A stretch of DNA of 64,000 nt, from contig NC_016521.1 of assembly GCF_000236905.1 (NCBI RefSeq), positions 186,001 through 250,000 on the forward strand. The letters are read 5' to 3'. The notes under the pieces were generated by a model. It did no database searches. It was not told where the DNA came from and was given only the letters and a program-made list of their open reading frames with translations. Origin of the DNA: Tetrapisispora phaffii CBS 4417. Lineage: Eukaryota; Ascomycota; Saccharomycetes; Saccharomycetales; Saccharomycetaceae. How positions within the stretch are numbered: the stretch's first letter is position 1; each line of letters opens with the position of its first letter. Shown piece after piece: positions 29,868 through 39,809 of the stretch. The position numbers were made by a program, and so were the translations under genes.

Positions 29868-31640
29868 ATGCAGTTTCTACCAAGATTGAGAATTATTTCA
29901 GATGTCTACGATGACACGGACAGTGATCAGTCCTCTGCAAAAGTATCGATTATTGACACAGTCTCATTGGAAGACCAAACTAAGAAACTTTCCATTGCAA
30001 TCCAGGAAGAAGTCACATCATTCGATGGTAATGATTCAGTGTTGCGATTGAAGAAAAACTTTCCTTACGAGTTGAGAGATGAGAAAGACAGGAGATGGTA
30101 CAGTTACTTCAACGAATACGAGTATAGATTAAACAAACATTATCGCAACACAAAGCGTGGTGCATGGTACGAATTTCTTTATCCAAATCATTCCAAAAAA
30201 TCACGAGCTGAAAGACATCTGCTCTACAAGCTTGACATGGTCATTGCTTTCTATTTCCTAATGCTTTGTTGGTCAAAATCGGTCGATACATCAAACTACA
30301 CTAACGCATATGTCTCAGGAATGAAAGAAGACCTACATATGAAAGGTAACGACTTTATATACACATCCACCATTGCAAATGTCGGGTCTATTATATTCCA
30401 ATTGCCGTTTATGTATTTGTTGCCAAGATTCCCAGCCCATATTATCCTGCCTTGTATGGATATGGGCTGGACCTGGTTCACTTTTGCATGCTACAGAGCC
30501 AAATCCCTAGCTGAATTAAGGGCATATAGGTTCATCTTGAATGCATTTGGAGCAGCCTACTATCCAGTTTCGCAGTATATTTTGGGATGTTGGTACGCTC
30601 CAGATGAACTGAGTTCAAGAGTATGCATGTTCTACTGTGGTCAATTATTAGGCACAGTGACATCGGGTCTATTGCAAAGTAAAATATATGATGCTTTGAA
30701 TGGAGTGCATGGTATAGCAGGTTGGCGTTGGATGTTCCTCATTGATGCAGTGGCTATTTCGTTGCCAACGGCTATCATTGGCTTCTTTGTCATTCCTGGG
30801 GTTCCATCGAAATGTTATTCTTTGTTTCTCACTGATGAAGAAATCAGGATCGCTAGGACAAGAAATAGATTGAATAATATTAAAGATGCTGTCCCAAAGG
30901 AGGAATTGAAGAAACTATGGGATCTTTCCATTTGGAAAAAAGTATTCGGAACCTCTACATTTTGGGTTCTTGTCGTGTTTGATGCTTGTTCTTGGAATAA
31001 TTTTGGTTCAACAGGTGGTGCGTACTCACTATGGTTGAAAGCAAACCCTGATTATTCAATTTCAAGAGTCAACCAATTAAGCGCTCTTCCTGCCTCACTG
31101 GGCTTCTTCTATGTCATTTTATGTTCTTTTGGTGCAGATCTCTTCAGATGCAAATGGATATTTATGGTATTCGCTGCAATAATGAATACTATCTCATGCG
31201 CCATTTTGATTAAGTGGGACGTCTCTGCTGCTACAAAATGGTTTGCATTTTTACTAACATATTTCAGTGTTGCTGCTTCGCCATGTCTTTGGACATTTAT
31301 CAATGATTTCCTAAGATTCGATCCTCAAATCAAAGCTGTCACTTGGATAGCGATCTATTCTGTATCTCAGTCGACTTACGCATGGATCCCAACACTGGTT
31401 TGGCCTACTGTCGATTCGCCAAGATTCAAAACAGGGTATATATCCAGTTTGATTTTTGGTGCTATATATGGTTTGTGGACATTTGTGGTATTGTATTTTT
31501 ATAAAAGAAATGAAAAAAGAAATGCATTAAACAATGGTATAATCATATATAATTCTGACAAAGAAGAGAAACCAGCATTTGTGGAGAACATGCTTACTGA
31601 GGATGAGGATGGTTTTTACTATAGAAACGACAACATTTAA
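29868..31640 (+). CDS. VHT1: Vht1, plasma-membrane biotin/H+ symporter
   Basis: The first ATG is at 29868 (MQFLPRLRIIS), giving 590 residues; the frame runs three codons further only through TTG. It is an allantoate-permease-family MFS carrier with about 12 hydrophobic segments from residue 125 on. Segments such as FMLCWSKSVDTSNYTNAYVS, YILGCWYAPDE and GFFVIPGVPSKCYSLFLTDE match S. cerevisiae Vht1 (593 residues recalled) far better than Seo1, Tna1 or Fen2. It imports biotin. It corresponds to YGR065C, and ADE6 (YGR061C) follows downstream on the same strand. The upstream biotin-type element supports the call. Confidence 0.95.
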   Translation: MQFLPRLRIISDVYDDTDSDQSSAKVSIIDTVSLEDQTKKLSIAIQEEVTSFDGNDSVLRLKKNFPYELRDEKDRRWYSYFNEYEYRLNKHYRNTKRGAWYEFLYPNHSKKSRAERHLLYKLDMVIAFYFLMLCWSKSVDTSNYTNAYVSGMKEDLHMKGNDFIYTSTIANVGSIIFQLPFMYLLPRFPAHIILPCMDMGWTWFTFACYRAKSLAELRAYRFILNAFGAAYYPVSQYILGCWYAPDELSSRVCMFYCGQLLGTVTSGLLQSKIYDALNGVHGIAGWRWMFLIDAVAISLPTAIIGFFVIPGVPSKCYSLFLTDEEIRIARTRNRLNNIKDAVPKEELKKLWDLSIWKKVFGTSTFWVLVVFDACSWNNFGSTGGAYSLWLKANPDYSISRVNQLSALPASLGFFYVILCSFGADLFRCKWIFMVFAAIMNTISCAILIKWDVSAATKWFAFLLTYFSVAASPCLWTFINDFLRFDPQIKAVTWIAIYSVSQSTYAWIPTLVWPTVDSPRFKTGYISSLIFGAIYGLWTFVVLYFYKRNEKRNALNNGIIIYNSDKEEKPAFVENMLTEDEDGFYYRNDNI

Positions 31641-31772
31641 AACTTCGTTTCCAAATGATAAACAATAAACTTCATTTTAATTATTTCGTTCATACTTACA
31701 TAAGTTTCAAACCCTTTATACATATATAACAATCCTATGCATATGCCCTTGTACAAATACATATTAAACGTA

Positions 31773-32099
31773 TTAAAGTAAGTTAATCTTTTCTAGTTCT
31801 TGTTGTATAGAGCCATTGTTTTCGAATTTGTGCAATTCAGATTCAGTGCCCCAAATTACACCATTAACGAAAATAGTTGGTAAATTTCTGCTACCTGTAA
31901 CTCGTTGAAAAGCTTGTCTCCATTGTTCTTGTTCTTCCTTTGGGAGGGAGCCAATATCGAAAATCGTAACTTTATCTGATACATGAAACTTAGTCCAGAT
32001 AGAGTTTGCATAAACGCAGTCTGGACACCAACTTGCTGAGAATTGAAAGAATTCACTGGATGTAATTAATTCCTTAACTTTTCCATCAAAATCAGACAT
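31773..32099 (-). CDS. GRX8: Grx8 glutaredoxin-like protein
   Basis: This is a small cytosolic dithiol glutaredoxin fold of 108 residues with active site CPDC at 25-28 inside FSASWCPDCVYANSIW. The GSRNLPTIFVNG segment carries the cis-proline of the thioredoxin fold, and WGTESELHKFE follows. S. cerevisiae Grx8 is recalled as 109 residues with nearly the same motifs. It is reported to have weak glutaredoxin activity. It is convergent with VHT1 and corresponds to YLR364W. Confidence 0.95.
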   Translation of the reverse strand: MSDFDGKVKELITSSEFFQFSASWCPDCVYANSIWTKFHVSDKVTIFDIGSLPKEEQEQWRQAFQRVTGSRNLPTIFVNGVIWGTESELHKFENNGSIQQELEKINLL

Positions 32100-32394
32100 T
32101 TTGAACTTGTAATTTTAATGATATTCGGGTTGCTGCATTATATGAGTTAATATAATGCAGATCGATTAAATAGGTTTCATCCAGTGTTATAAACTAACAT
32201 TTATTTGTTACACATGATATTAGCAAGAGTTCGATATATGCCTGTGTTTCATTTTTTGCGGCTTGCGAAGATTACTGATATTCTCGTCTTTACGTAAGAT
32301 GCAATAGAATGCCTATATTTGCTGATTAATGTTATTAAAATATATACTTATGCATGATGACTATATATACTGCCATTCGGACGTATTGTATCCA

Positions 32395-32739
32395 TTATAA
32401 AATTAGTGTTGTAAATGCGGAGGCTGGGAGGAAGTTCAGATCTTCAGTGTGAAGGAAACAATATTTGATTATTTTTTTTTCGTATAGTTGCTTATCTTTT
32501 GATCTTTCAAGTTCTCTACGAGTACCCTTTAATAATTCCAAATGACCGACTTTTGAAGATAACAATCTTTCAGTGGCGACAGTCAAAGAAGAAGCCTTAT
32601 TCAATTTTTTCAAATGCTGTAAAGATTTCTTTTTTGATTTAATCTGTAATACAGCAGCTTTTCTTAAATTTTTTTGTTTTTTAGTGATTCTACGTGGGTC
32701 TTTCACTTTCTTGGTAACTTTCAGAGGTTTCTGAGCCAT
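32395..32739 (-). CDS. YLR363W-A-like small nucleolar protein with frameshift-like C-terminus
   Basis: The start chosen is the ATG at 32739 (MAQKPLKVTKKVKDPRR), the conserved beginning of this short, very basic DUF2462/UPF0390-type family. The frame continues upstream to an ATG at 32829, but those 30 residues are not family-like and abut a TA repeat. The conserved part ends near residue 80 (GTRRELERSKDK). A run of nine A on the coding strand (plus 32472-32480) then leads into 25 odd residues. With one A fewer the frame would stop at 89 residues, close to the 85 recalled in S. cerevisiae. The true C-terminus may therefore lie near 32470. Function unknown; the homologue is nucleolar. Confidence 0.85.
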   Translation of the reverse strand: MAQKPLKVTKKVKDPRRITKKQKNLRKAAVLQIKSKKKSLQHLKKLNKASSLTVATERLLSSKVGHLELLKGTRRELERSKDKQLYEKKIIKYCFLHTEDLNFLPASAFTTLIL

Positions 32740-32828
32740 CTTTGCTGTGGTCCTAGTATGTTTCCTGGTTTTATTTGATTCTGGTTCTGTATTGTTAACA
32801 GATGACAACACCAAAACACAACTCAACA

Positions 32829-32832
<4 letters not shown>

Positions 32833-32870
<38 letters not shown>
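32833..32870. repeat. (TA)19 microsatellite
   Basis: An uninterrupted TA repeat of 38 bases lies just upstream of the YLR363W-A-like gene. Confidence 0.95.
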
Positions 32871-32879
<9 letters not shown>

Positions 32880-33056
32880 TAGATGTACTGGTAGTATATT
32901 ATCACAGTGAAAATTTTTGAAACTTTTATCGATGAGATGAGCGATGAGCAACTTTTTCAAAGCTCAAAACGGTTACCCGCATAGAAACGTTTGTTTTACA
33001 AAAAGTGGTCAATTCCAGACCACGTGACATTAAAGTCTTTTTTTCCAGCGATTTTC

Positions 33057-33280
33057 TGACTCCGTTTTTGCTGTCGCTGTTGTTTTGGCAGATTCTTTTG
33101 GGCGGGGTAGTCTTCTTCTTGCCACTTTCCTGACTCCTCCGCAACGTTGTTTCCCGTTTTAGCACGTGACTCATTACTCAACACCTAACACTATTTTCAT
33201 CTCTTTTTCCATGGCTAAACTATACCGTAAGTTTCTTAAAATGAGCTCATTGCCAACAACCAAGTAACAGGATCGAGTCA
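33057..33280. promoter_or_regulatory. Bas1/Gcn4-type TGACTC cluster upstream of ADE6
   Basis: TGACTC is at 33057-33062, 33131-33136 and 33167-33172 on the plus strand and at 33275-33280 on the minus strand. The third is a full TGACTCA that overlaps CACGTGAC. TGACTC is the Bas1/Bas2 and Gcn4 core known from purine gene promoters. Confidence 0.6.
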
Positions 33281-33704
33281 TCGTAATAAATTAAATTAAG
33301 GAAATTGATAGCTTGCTTCTTAAATTAATACTTTTTAAATCCTTATCTATATATATATATAAGTGCAGATATGAAGATATGTTAACAACAAGTTTTCACT
33401 TTTAATTGATAAAGACTCTCTGACATTTAATTATTTTGCTAATAGAGTAAGATTAATTTAAATTAATCTTATTATTAGTATTAACATTTGCGACAAAAGA
33501 AGTTAATTTATTTTTATCATTATACAATTGTTGTTGTTGTTTTTTTTATATATATATATATATAAGGTTTGCTATAATATTTTATTGAAATATTTTGATT
33601 CTTGTCGACCACCATTGTGTTTTTACTTTCCATGACACTATAACTGTATACTTTTCACTTTCAATTTTCGAGACAGATACATATACATATACATATATAC
33701 AAAT

Positions 33705-36700
33705 ATGCCTGCTAAGTTTTATCCTGGTCCAATTGCTTTATCGAGATTTAGAATTAATAATTTGGTTAAAAATATTATTCAAAACTATAATAGTTCAGAT
33801 GATTCATTGATTACAGATATTCATACTTCGTTTATTCATTTTGTTGATTTCAATGAAAACTTGATTTCTGATGAAGACGATTTGAATTTGTTGAAAATTT
33901 TATTGACTTATGATAATGAACTGACTGAAAATGATAAATTATTATCTGATGCTATTGAAAACAATTTGAAAAATGCTTCTTTACCTGAAAATTATCATAT
34001 TATTAGGATTGTTCCAAGGTATGGTACTATTTCTCCATGGTCATCAAAGGCTACTAATATTATTCAAGTCTGTGGTTTAGGTGAAAAAATAAAAAGAGTA
34101 GAGAGAGGTATTGCAATTTTATTTAAATGTAACGATGAAAAATTGATTGAGTTCTGGAAAAATGAATCATTTAATTCTTTCACATCTGTATTCGATAAAA
34201 TGACCCATTCTATATTCATTGATGATGAATTCCCTGCTCTTGAAAAAATATTCAATAACGACACTCCAAAACCATTGGTCCATGTTCCATTGGTCTCTAA
34301 TGATAAAGATCCAAGAGAAGTGTTGAAAAAAGCTAATATTAAACTGGGATTAGCACTGGATGACGATGAAATTAATTATTTGGTCAATGCATTTGTAAAT
34401 ATTTTGCATAGAAATCCAACTGATGTGGAATTATTCATGTTTGCTCAAGTTAATTCGGAGCATTGTCGTCACAAGATCTTCAATGCTGATTGGACTATAG
34501 ACAATGAAAAAAAGGATTTATCTTTATTTAAAATGATACAAAATACTCATAATCTTACAAAAGAGTTTATTATAAGCGCATATTCAGATAATGCTGCTGT
34601 TATTGACACGCAAAATGAGGCTTATTATTTTGCTCCAGAATTTAACACTAAAAATTGGACCTCTGTGAAAGAAAATATCCCACTTTTAATAAAAGTCGAA
34701 ACACATAATCATCCAACTGCTGTTTCTCCATTCCCAGGTGCCGCAACTGGTTCAGGGGGTGAAATAAGAGATGAAGGTGCCACCGGCAGAGGTTCTAAGA
34801 CAAAGTGTGGATTAAGTGGGTTTTCTGTCAGTGATCTTTTGATTCCAAACCATAGACAACCATGGGAGTTAGATGTTTCAAAACCTTCTCACATTGCGTC
34901 AGCTTTTGATATTATGAAGGAAGCCCCACTGGGTTCTGCTGCTTTCAATAACGAATTTGGTAGACCGTGTATAAATGGTTACTTCCGTACTCTATTAACT
35001 AAGGTGTTGGATTCCGATAATAAAGAAGAGTTGCGTGGATTTCACAAACCTATTATGATTGCTGGTGGATTTGGCACTGTCAGACCACAATTTGCATTAA
35101 AGGACAAGCCAATCACGCCAGGTTCCTGTCTTGTTGTTTTGGGTGGGGAATCTATGCTAATTGGTTTAGGTGGTGGTGCTGCCTCATCCGTTGCCTCTGG
35201 TGTTGGATCTGCCGATTTGGATTTTGCATCTGTTCAAAGAGGTAATCCAGAAATGGAACGTCGTTGTCAACAAGTTATTGACGCATGTGTTTCATTAGAT
35301 ACAAAAAATCCAATCCAGTCTATTCATGATGTTGGTGCTGGTGGTCTATCAAATGCCTTACCAGAATTGGTACATGACAACAACTTAGGAGCTGTTTTTA
35401 ACATAAGAAATATTTTGTCATTGGAGCCAGGCATGTCTCCTATGGAAATTTGGTGCAATGAATCCCAAGAACGTTATGTTCTTGGTGTTGCAAAGGAGGA
35501 CTTAACAGTTTTTGAAGAAATTTGTAAAAGAGAAAGAGCACCATACTCTGTTGTTGGACATGCAACAGAAGAACAAAGATTGGTTGTTGAAGATCCTTTA
35601 TTTGAATCTAAAACAATTGATTTAGATTTATCAATCTTATTCGGTAAACCTCCAAAGATGTCAAAATCAGCTATCACTGAGCCATTAAACTTACCTGAGA
35701 TTGATTACTCTGTTATTCCATCACTAGATGATGCTGTAAGCAGGGTTTTGAGTTTACCAGCAGTTGGATCTAAATCATTTTTGATTACCATTGGTGATAG
35801 ATCTGTCACTGGCTTGATAGATAGAGATCAATTTGTTGGCCCATGGCAAGTTCCTGTAGCTGACGTTGGTGTGACAGGTACATCTCTAGGTCCAGAAATT
35901 GTGTCAACCGGTGAAGCATTAGCTATGGGTGAAAGACCAATTAACGCATTAATTTCTGCATCCGCATCTGCCAAACTATCTGTTGCAGAATCTCTATTGA
36001 ATCTGTTTGCAGCTGATGTTAAATCTTTAAAACATGTTAAATTATCTGCCAATTGGATGTCTTCCGCATCTCATAAAGGTGAAGGCACAAAATTATATGA
36101 AGCTGTTCAGGCAATTGGATTAGATTTATGTCCAGATCTAGATATTTCAATCCCAGTTGGTAAAGATTCGATGTCCATGCAAATGAGATGGGATGATAAG
36201 GAAGTTACCATTCCGTTATCCTTAGTTGTTACAGCATTTGCACCAGTTAATAATACTTCTAAAACATGGACACCATTATTAGACAGATCATCTGAGAATT
36301 CATTATTAGTTCATGTTGATTTATCAAACTTACAAAAAGAAAAATCATTAGGCGGCTCATCTTTATTACAAGTGTATAATCAGGTTGGTAACCGTTCACC
36401 AACCGTATATGACAATAAGGTTCTAAAATCCTTTTTGGAAGCAATTATTGAACTACATCAGACAGATATCGTATCTGCTTACCACGATGTATCAGATGGT
36501 GGTTTGTTAGTAACATTATTAGAAATGTCATTTGCTTCAAGATGTGGTTTGGATATTACTATTGATTTCTCTAGATATGAGAGCGAGTACATTCCATTAT
36601 TTAATGAAGAAATTGGTTCAGTATTCCAAGTTTCAGAGAGTAAAATTGATTTATTCAGAAATATTTTAAAAGATCATGGTATCTCTGAAGATTTTATTCA

Positions 36701-37760
36701 GATTGTTGCTAAACCTACTTTTAATTCACAAGCAATTAGAATTTTAAGTGAGGACAATATGCTAGTATATGAAAATACTAGAGGTAAATTGCAAAGTATC
36801 TGGTCAAAAACCTCTTACTTGATGCAAAAATTAAGGGATAACCCAGATTCTGCAGACGAAGAATTTGAAAACATCAAAGATGACTCTGATCCTGGTTTAC
36901 ATTACGACTTATCATTTGATGTAACTGATGACATGAAGATTGGTTCTCAACTTTCTTCATTTAAGCCTAAGGTAGCAATTTTAAGAGAGCAAGGTGTGAA
37001 TGGTCAAATGGAAATGGCTTGGTGTTTTCAACAAGCTGGCTTTACTTCAGTTGATGTCACAATGACTGATTTAATCAATGGAAGAGTTCATTTAAATGAC
37101 TTCATTGGTTTTGCTGCTTGTGGTGGTTTTTCATACGGCGATGTGCTCGGTGCAGGTGCAGGTTGGGCTAAATCCGTTCTATACCATGAACATGTTCGTC
37201 AACAATTTATTACCTTTTTCCAAGAGCGTCAAGATACGTTCGCATTCGGTGCATGCAACGGGTGCCAATTTTTGAGTAGATTAAAGAGCATTATTCCAGG
37301 TGCTAAAAATTGGCCAAGTTTCGAAAAAAATGTAAGTGAACAGTATGAAGCTCGTACATCTATGGTTGAAATTGTTCACACTACTGGACCAGAAACAGTA
37401 TTTTTAAACGGCATGATTGGATCTAGAATGCCAATAGCTGTTGCACACGGTGAGGGTAAAACTACTTTTGCCAGTGACAGCGAAATGAATAAATTTGAGA
37501 ATGCCAGTTTAACTGCTATTAGATATATCGATAATTATGGTAACCATACTAGCAAATATCCTTATAATCCAAATGGTTCTGCTCATGCAATCGCAGGTAT
37601 CAGGTCACCAAATGGAAGAGTTTTGGCTATGATGCCACATCCTGAAAGAGTATGTAGATTGGAAGCAAATTCTTGGTACGAACCTGATAAATATGATGAA
37701 TGGAAGGGATATGGCCCTTGGATTAGACTATTCAGATCAGCTAGAAGATGGGTTGGTTAA
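33705..37760 (+). CDS. ADE6: Phosphoribosylformylglycinamidine synthase
   Basis: This large amidotransferase catalyses step four of purine synthesis, converting FGAR, glutamine and ATP to FGAM. It has 1351 residues (1358 recalled in S. cerevisiae). The PurL-type synthetase part contains VNSEHCRHKIFNADW, VETHNHPTAVSPFPGAATG and GAATGSGGEIRDEGATGRG. The C-terminal class I glutaminase domain has the nucleophile in FGACNGCQFLSRL (Cys1184), with MMPHPER near the end for the catalytic His. The start ATG at 33705 matches the family N-terminus MPAKFYPGPIALS. Four TGACTC cores upstream support purine and amino-acid control. ADE13 of the same pathway lies 12 kb away. Confidence 0.98.
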   Translation: MPAKFYPGPIALSRFRINNLVKNIIQNYNSSDDSLITDIHTSFIHFVDFNENLISDEDDLNLLKILLTYDNELTENDKLLSDAIENNLKNASLPENYHIIRIVPRYGTISPWSSKATNIIQVCGLGEKIKRVERGIAILFKCNDEKLIEFWKNESFNSFTSVFDKMTHSIFIDDEFPALEKIFNNDTPKPLVHVPLVSNDKDPREVLKKANIKLGLALDDDEINYLVNAFVNILHRNPTDVELFMFAQVNSEHCRHKIFNADWTIDNEKKDLSLFKMIQNTHNLTKEFIISAYSDNAAVIDTQNEAYYFAPEFNTKNWTSVKENIPLLIKVETHNHPTAVSPFPGAATGSGGEIRDEGATGRGSKTKCGLSGFSVSDLLIPNHRQPWELDVSKPSHIASAFDIMKEAPLGSAAFNNEFGRPCINGYFRTLLTKVLDSDNKEELRGFHKPIMIAGGFGTVRPQFALKDKPITPGSCLVVLGGESMLIGLGGGAASSVASGVGSADLDFASVQRGNPEMERRCQQVIDACVSLDTKNPIQSIHDVGAGGLSNALPELVHDNNLGAVFNIRNILSLEPGMSPMEIWCNESQERYVLGVAKEDLTVFEEICKRERAPYSVVGHATEEQRLVVEDPLFESKTIDLDLSILFGKPPKMSKSAITEPLNLPEIDYSVIPSLDDAVSRVLSLPAVGSKSFLITIGDRSVTGLIDRDQFVGPWQVPVADVGVTGTSLGPEIVSTGEALAMGERPINALISASASAKLSVAESLLNLFAADVKSLKHVKLSANWMSSASHKGEGTKLYEAVQAIGLDLCPDLDISIPVGKDSMSMQMRWDDKEVTIPLSLVVTAFAPVNNTSKTWTPLLDRSSENSLLVHVDLSNLQKEKSLGGSSLLQVYNQVGNRSPTVYDNKVLKSFLEAIIELHQTDIVSAYHDVSDGGLLVTLLEMSFASRCGLDITIDFSRYESEYIPLFNEEIGSVFQVSESKIDLFRNILKDHGISEDFIQIVAKPTFNSQAIRILSEDNMLVYENTRGKLQSIWSKTSYLMQKLRDNPDSADEEFENIKDDSDPGLHYDLSFDVTDDMKIGSQLSSFKPKVAILREQGVNGQMEMAWCFQQAGFTSVDVTMTDLINGRVHLNDFIGFAACGGFSYGDVLGAGAGWAKSVLYHEHVRQQFITFFQERQDTFAFGACNGCQFLSRLKSIIPGAKNWPSFEKNVSEQYEARTSMVEIVHTTGPETVFLNGMIGSRMPIAVAHGEGKTTFASDSEMNKFENASLTAIRYIDNYGNHTSKYPYNPNGSAHAIAGIRSPNGRVLAMMPHPERVCRLEANSWYEPDKYDEWKGYGPWIRLFRSARRWVG

Positions 37761-38011
37761 GTTATATTCAAAGTAAATAAGTATGATATAATATTTACAT
37801 GACATTAATATAGTTATTTTATCATTTAATACGAACATGTACACCAATAATCACTTAGCCGTATATTCGATTACCTAAATATATATAAGAAGTGATGCTG
37901 TATTTAATAACTAAAATAAATTTACATCGTTTAAAATATTACACAAGAGCGGGTTAAAACGGCGGATTTATTTTGCACTTAGACGGTGAAAATACTCCAT
38001 ATCAGTTGCTG

Positions 38012-38695
38012 ATGAATGCATATCACCTTATCTTAGAAGCTTCAGCTTTCGAAAAGGGATTAGGAAATATTAAGAAATGGTGTGCTAATACTTCCAATGA
38101 AGTTAAATTGAGTCTATATATCCCAACTTTCACCTTGAAAGAGTTAGATTTCCAACGTTATAAAAACAAAAGTTTTATAGCTCGTGAGTCACTTAAATTT
38201 ATTGAACAAGTTGAAGAAAGAAATGAAAGGATCAAGAAGAACCAGAAGAGCAATCTAGATATTATTATTGAATTCCCCGATATGTTGGATTTAGTATTGT
38301 GGTCAGAAGTGTTAGAACTTGCAGGTTCAAAGCATGAGGATGCTTTTAACAAATTGCCTAAGAGATTGAAGAATTTATTAAAGAGTTGCATATATTTATG
38401 TCATCTCAGTAGTGAATTTGATGACGATCGTAAGTGGTTGTTAGTATCAGAGAATCATGAAATTCAAGAATTAGCGTGTATATGTAAAATTCCTGTTATT
38501 TCGGTTATTGATGCTGATGCTGAATTATCAAAAAATATGAATAGAAGAGAATTTCAATTAACTCAAAATTTTAATAAGAAGATTACTGAATCTGGAAGAA
38601 CAGAAAAGAATAATGAAGGTCAGAATGTGGTGAAGACTAAATTTGATAAAACAGTTTATGCATCTAGAGGTTCTGGTATTTTATGGGCTCCTTAA
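38012..38695 (+). CDS. NMD4: Nmd4, PIN-domain partner of Upf1
   Basis: The first ATG is at 38012 (MNAYHLILEASAFEKGLGN), giving 227 residues. The preceding frame starts with TTG, and S. cerevisiae Nmd4 (218 residues recalled) begins at the same point. The N-terminal half is a PIN-like fold with the family-specific DASAFEKGLG motif (here EASAFEKGLG) and LYIPTFTLKELDFQRYKNKSF. The C-terminus RGSGILWAP is typical. Nmd4 binds the Upf1 helicase and acts in nonsense-mediated mRNA decay. It lies 250 bases behind ADE6 on the same strand, a neighbour pair created by merging YGR061 and YLR363. Confidence 0.92.
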   Translation: MNAYHLILEASAFEKGLGNIKKWCANTSNEVKLSLYIPTFTLKELDFQRYKNKSFIARESLKFIEQVEERNERIKKNQKSNLDIIIEFPDMLDLVLWSEVLELAGSKHEDAFNKLPKRLKNLLKSCIYLCHLSSEFDDDRKWLLVSENHEIQELACICKIPVISVIDADAELSKNMNRREFQLTQNFNKKITESGRTEKNNEGQNVVKTKFDKTVYASRGSGILWAP

Positions 38696-39809
38696 CGTAT
38701 CATCTGCATATTTTCCGATTGTATGTTAAAAACCAAAGACCAGAAGGATTCATCGGTTGAATTTCGTATTATAACAAGATTTTTTTCGTATCAATAAAGT
38801 CGCTGTTATTTCTGATAAAATTAATTATCATGCCTAACTTGTTTATCCTTTTATGATGAACAATAATTCTCCTTATTAGGGTTTAACTAATTTCTCGACT
38901 CATAAGAAATGTGTAATTTCTTTTATTAACATAGGCCAACATTTGCTAATGGAACCTTAAGGAAGTTGTCCGAGACACATTATGTTAGCAAGAAATGTAA
39001 GTTTGCCACATATTTAACGTTCGTGTAACTCAAGTACATGTTTATATATAGATATGCAAAATGGTTAAAAAGAATTACTATAGAAAAATATTCAATTTAC
39101 TTGTTAATTAATTGTCAGAAAAATGTCAATGGTTGTATTCATCGAATAGTTGTACTGAAACTTCCATTCTAACATTAGAGATGCCAGAAAATAAAATATT
39201 AGGTAATTGCAATAATGAAATCATCATGTAAAAAAATTAACAATAAAAAGAATGTAGTAGTTGTGAACTGCTACTATAACGTTCTTCATATAATTCAGTG
39301 GACTAAATATAAATTACAAATCCTTTTGCAAACATTTCACATTTAATCTACTGAATATTGAAGAATATAATTCTTTCCCATACTAGTTGCATCGAAAGAG
39401 AAACTAGAAGCCTGACTCCTATCAAACTACATAGAGACGTTGGACAGTCTTCAAACTGCACCTTTCTATAACTCTTAAGAAACGTTCTAAACTAACTATC
39501 AGTTAATATTGAGGTCAGAAGTTATTGTGAGAGTTTGTTCTTAATTGTGGCTCTTATATATATAAAATAATTTTCAATTTTAAATTTTTATTTTGAAAAA
39601 AAATTTTGTCGCAGAAAACAAGGTGTCGGGTAATTTGTATAGTAGTTATTAGGGTTGAGACTAAGTGTCACAAATGTTTGCGATGTCATTAATTGAAGAG
39701 TGTGTATATTGGTCTAAATATCATAAGCCATTATAAATGTGAGTTTTTTTGTAGCTATACGTTGGTACAACGTTAAAAATAAATGTTTATGTATATATAT
39801 GTGAACATT
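38696..39809. other. Long convergent gap between NMD4 and SPR3, holding a snoRNA
   Basis: This is 1.1 kb between two 3' ends, very long for convergent yeast genes. ERG25 would be expected here from the ancestral order and is absent; I see no recognisable ERG25 remnant. The gap contains the snR48-like gene at about 39110-39232. The SPR3-proximal part is extremely AT-rich; the 60 bases from 39541 count to about 12% GC. Confidence 0.6.
39110..39232 (-). ncRNA. SNR48: C/D box snoRNA, probable snR48 homologue
   Basis: On the minus strand a perfect C box ATGATGA (39227-39221) and D box CTGA (39118-39115) are 113 bases apart end to end. Flanking arms TTGTTAATT (39243-39235) and AATTAACAA (39109-39101) are perfectly complementary and could close the terminal stem. 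Between the boxes, TTTTCTGGCATCTCTA (39191-39176) can pair over 16 bases, with a single G-U, with the 25S rRNA segment TAGAGGTGCCAGAAAA. Those are the nucleotides around Gm2791/Gm2793 methylated with snR48 in S. cerevisiae. A CTAA just after the guide may be the D' box. S. cerevisiae snR48 lies beside SPR3, as here, and is recalled as about 113 nt. Ends are approximate. Confidence 0.85.

Larger units (their letters stand above)
32740..33704. promoter_or_regulatory. Divergent YLR363W-A-like/ADE6 promoter region
   Basis: This 965-base gap holds a (TA)19 tract at 32833-32870 and CACGTGAC boxes at 33021-33028 and 33163-33170. It also has four TGACTC cores, listed separately, and a second TA tract near 33549-33565. 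No further gene is seen. Confidence 0.6.

Noticed and set aside
38851..38860. ATGATGA on the plus strand as a second C/D snoRNA
   Set aside because: There is no CTGA within about 300 bases downstream and no terminal stem.
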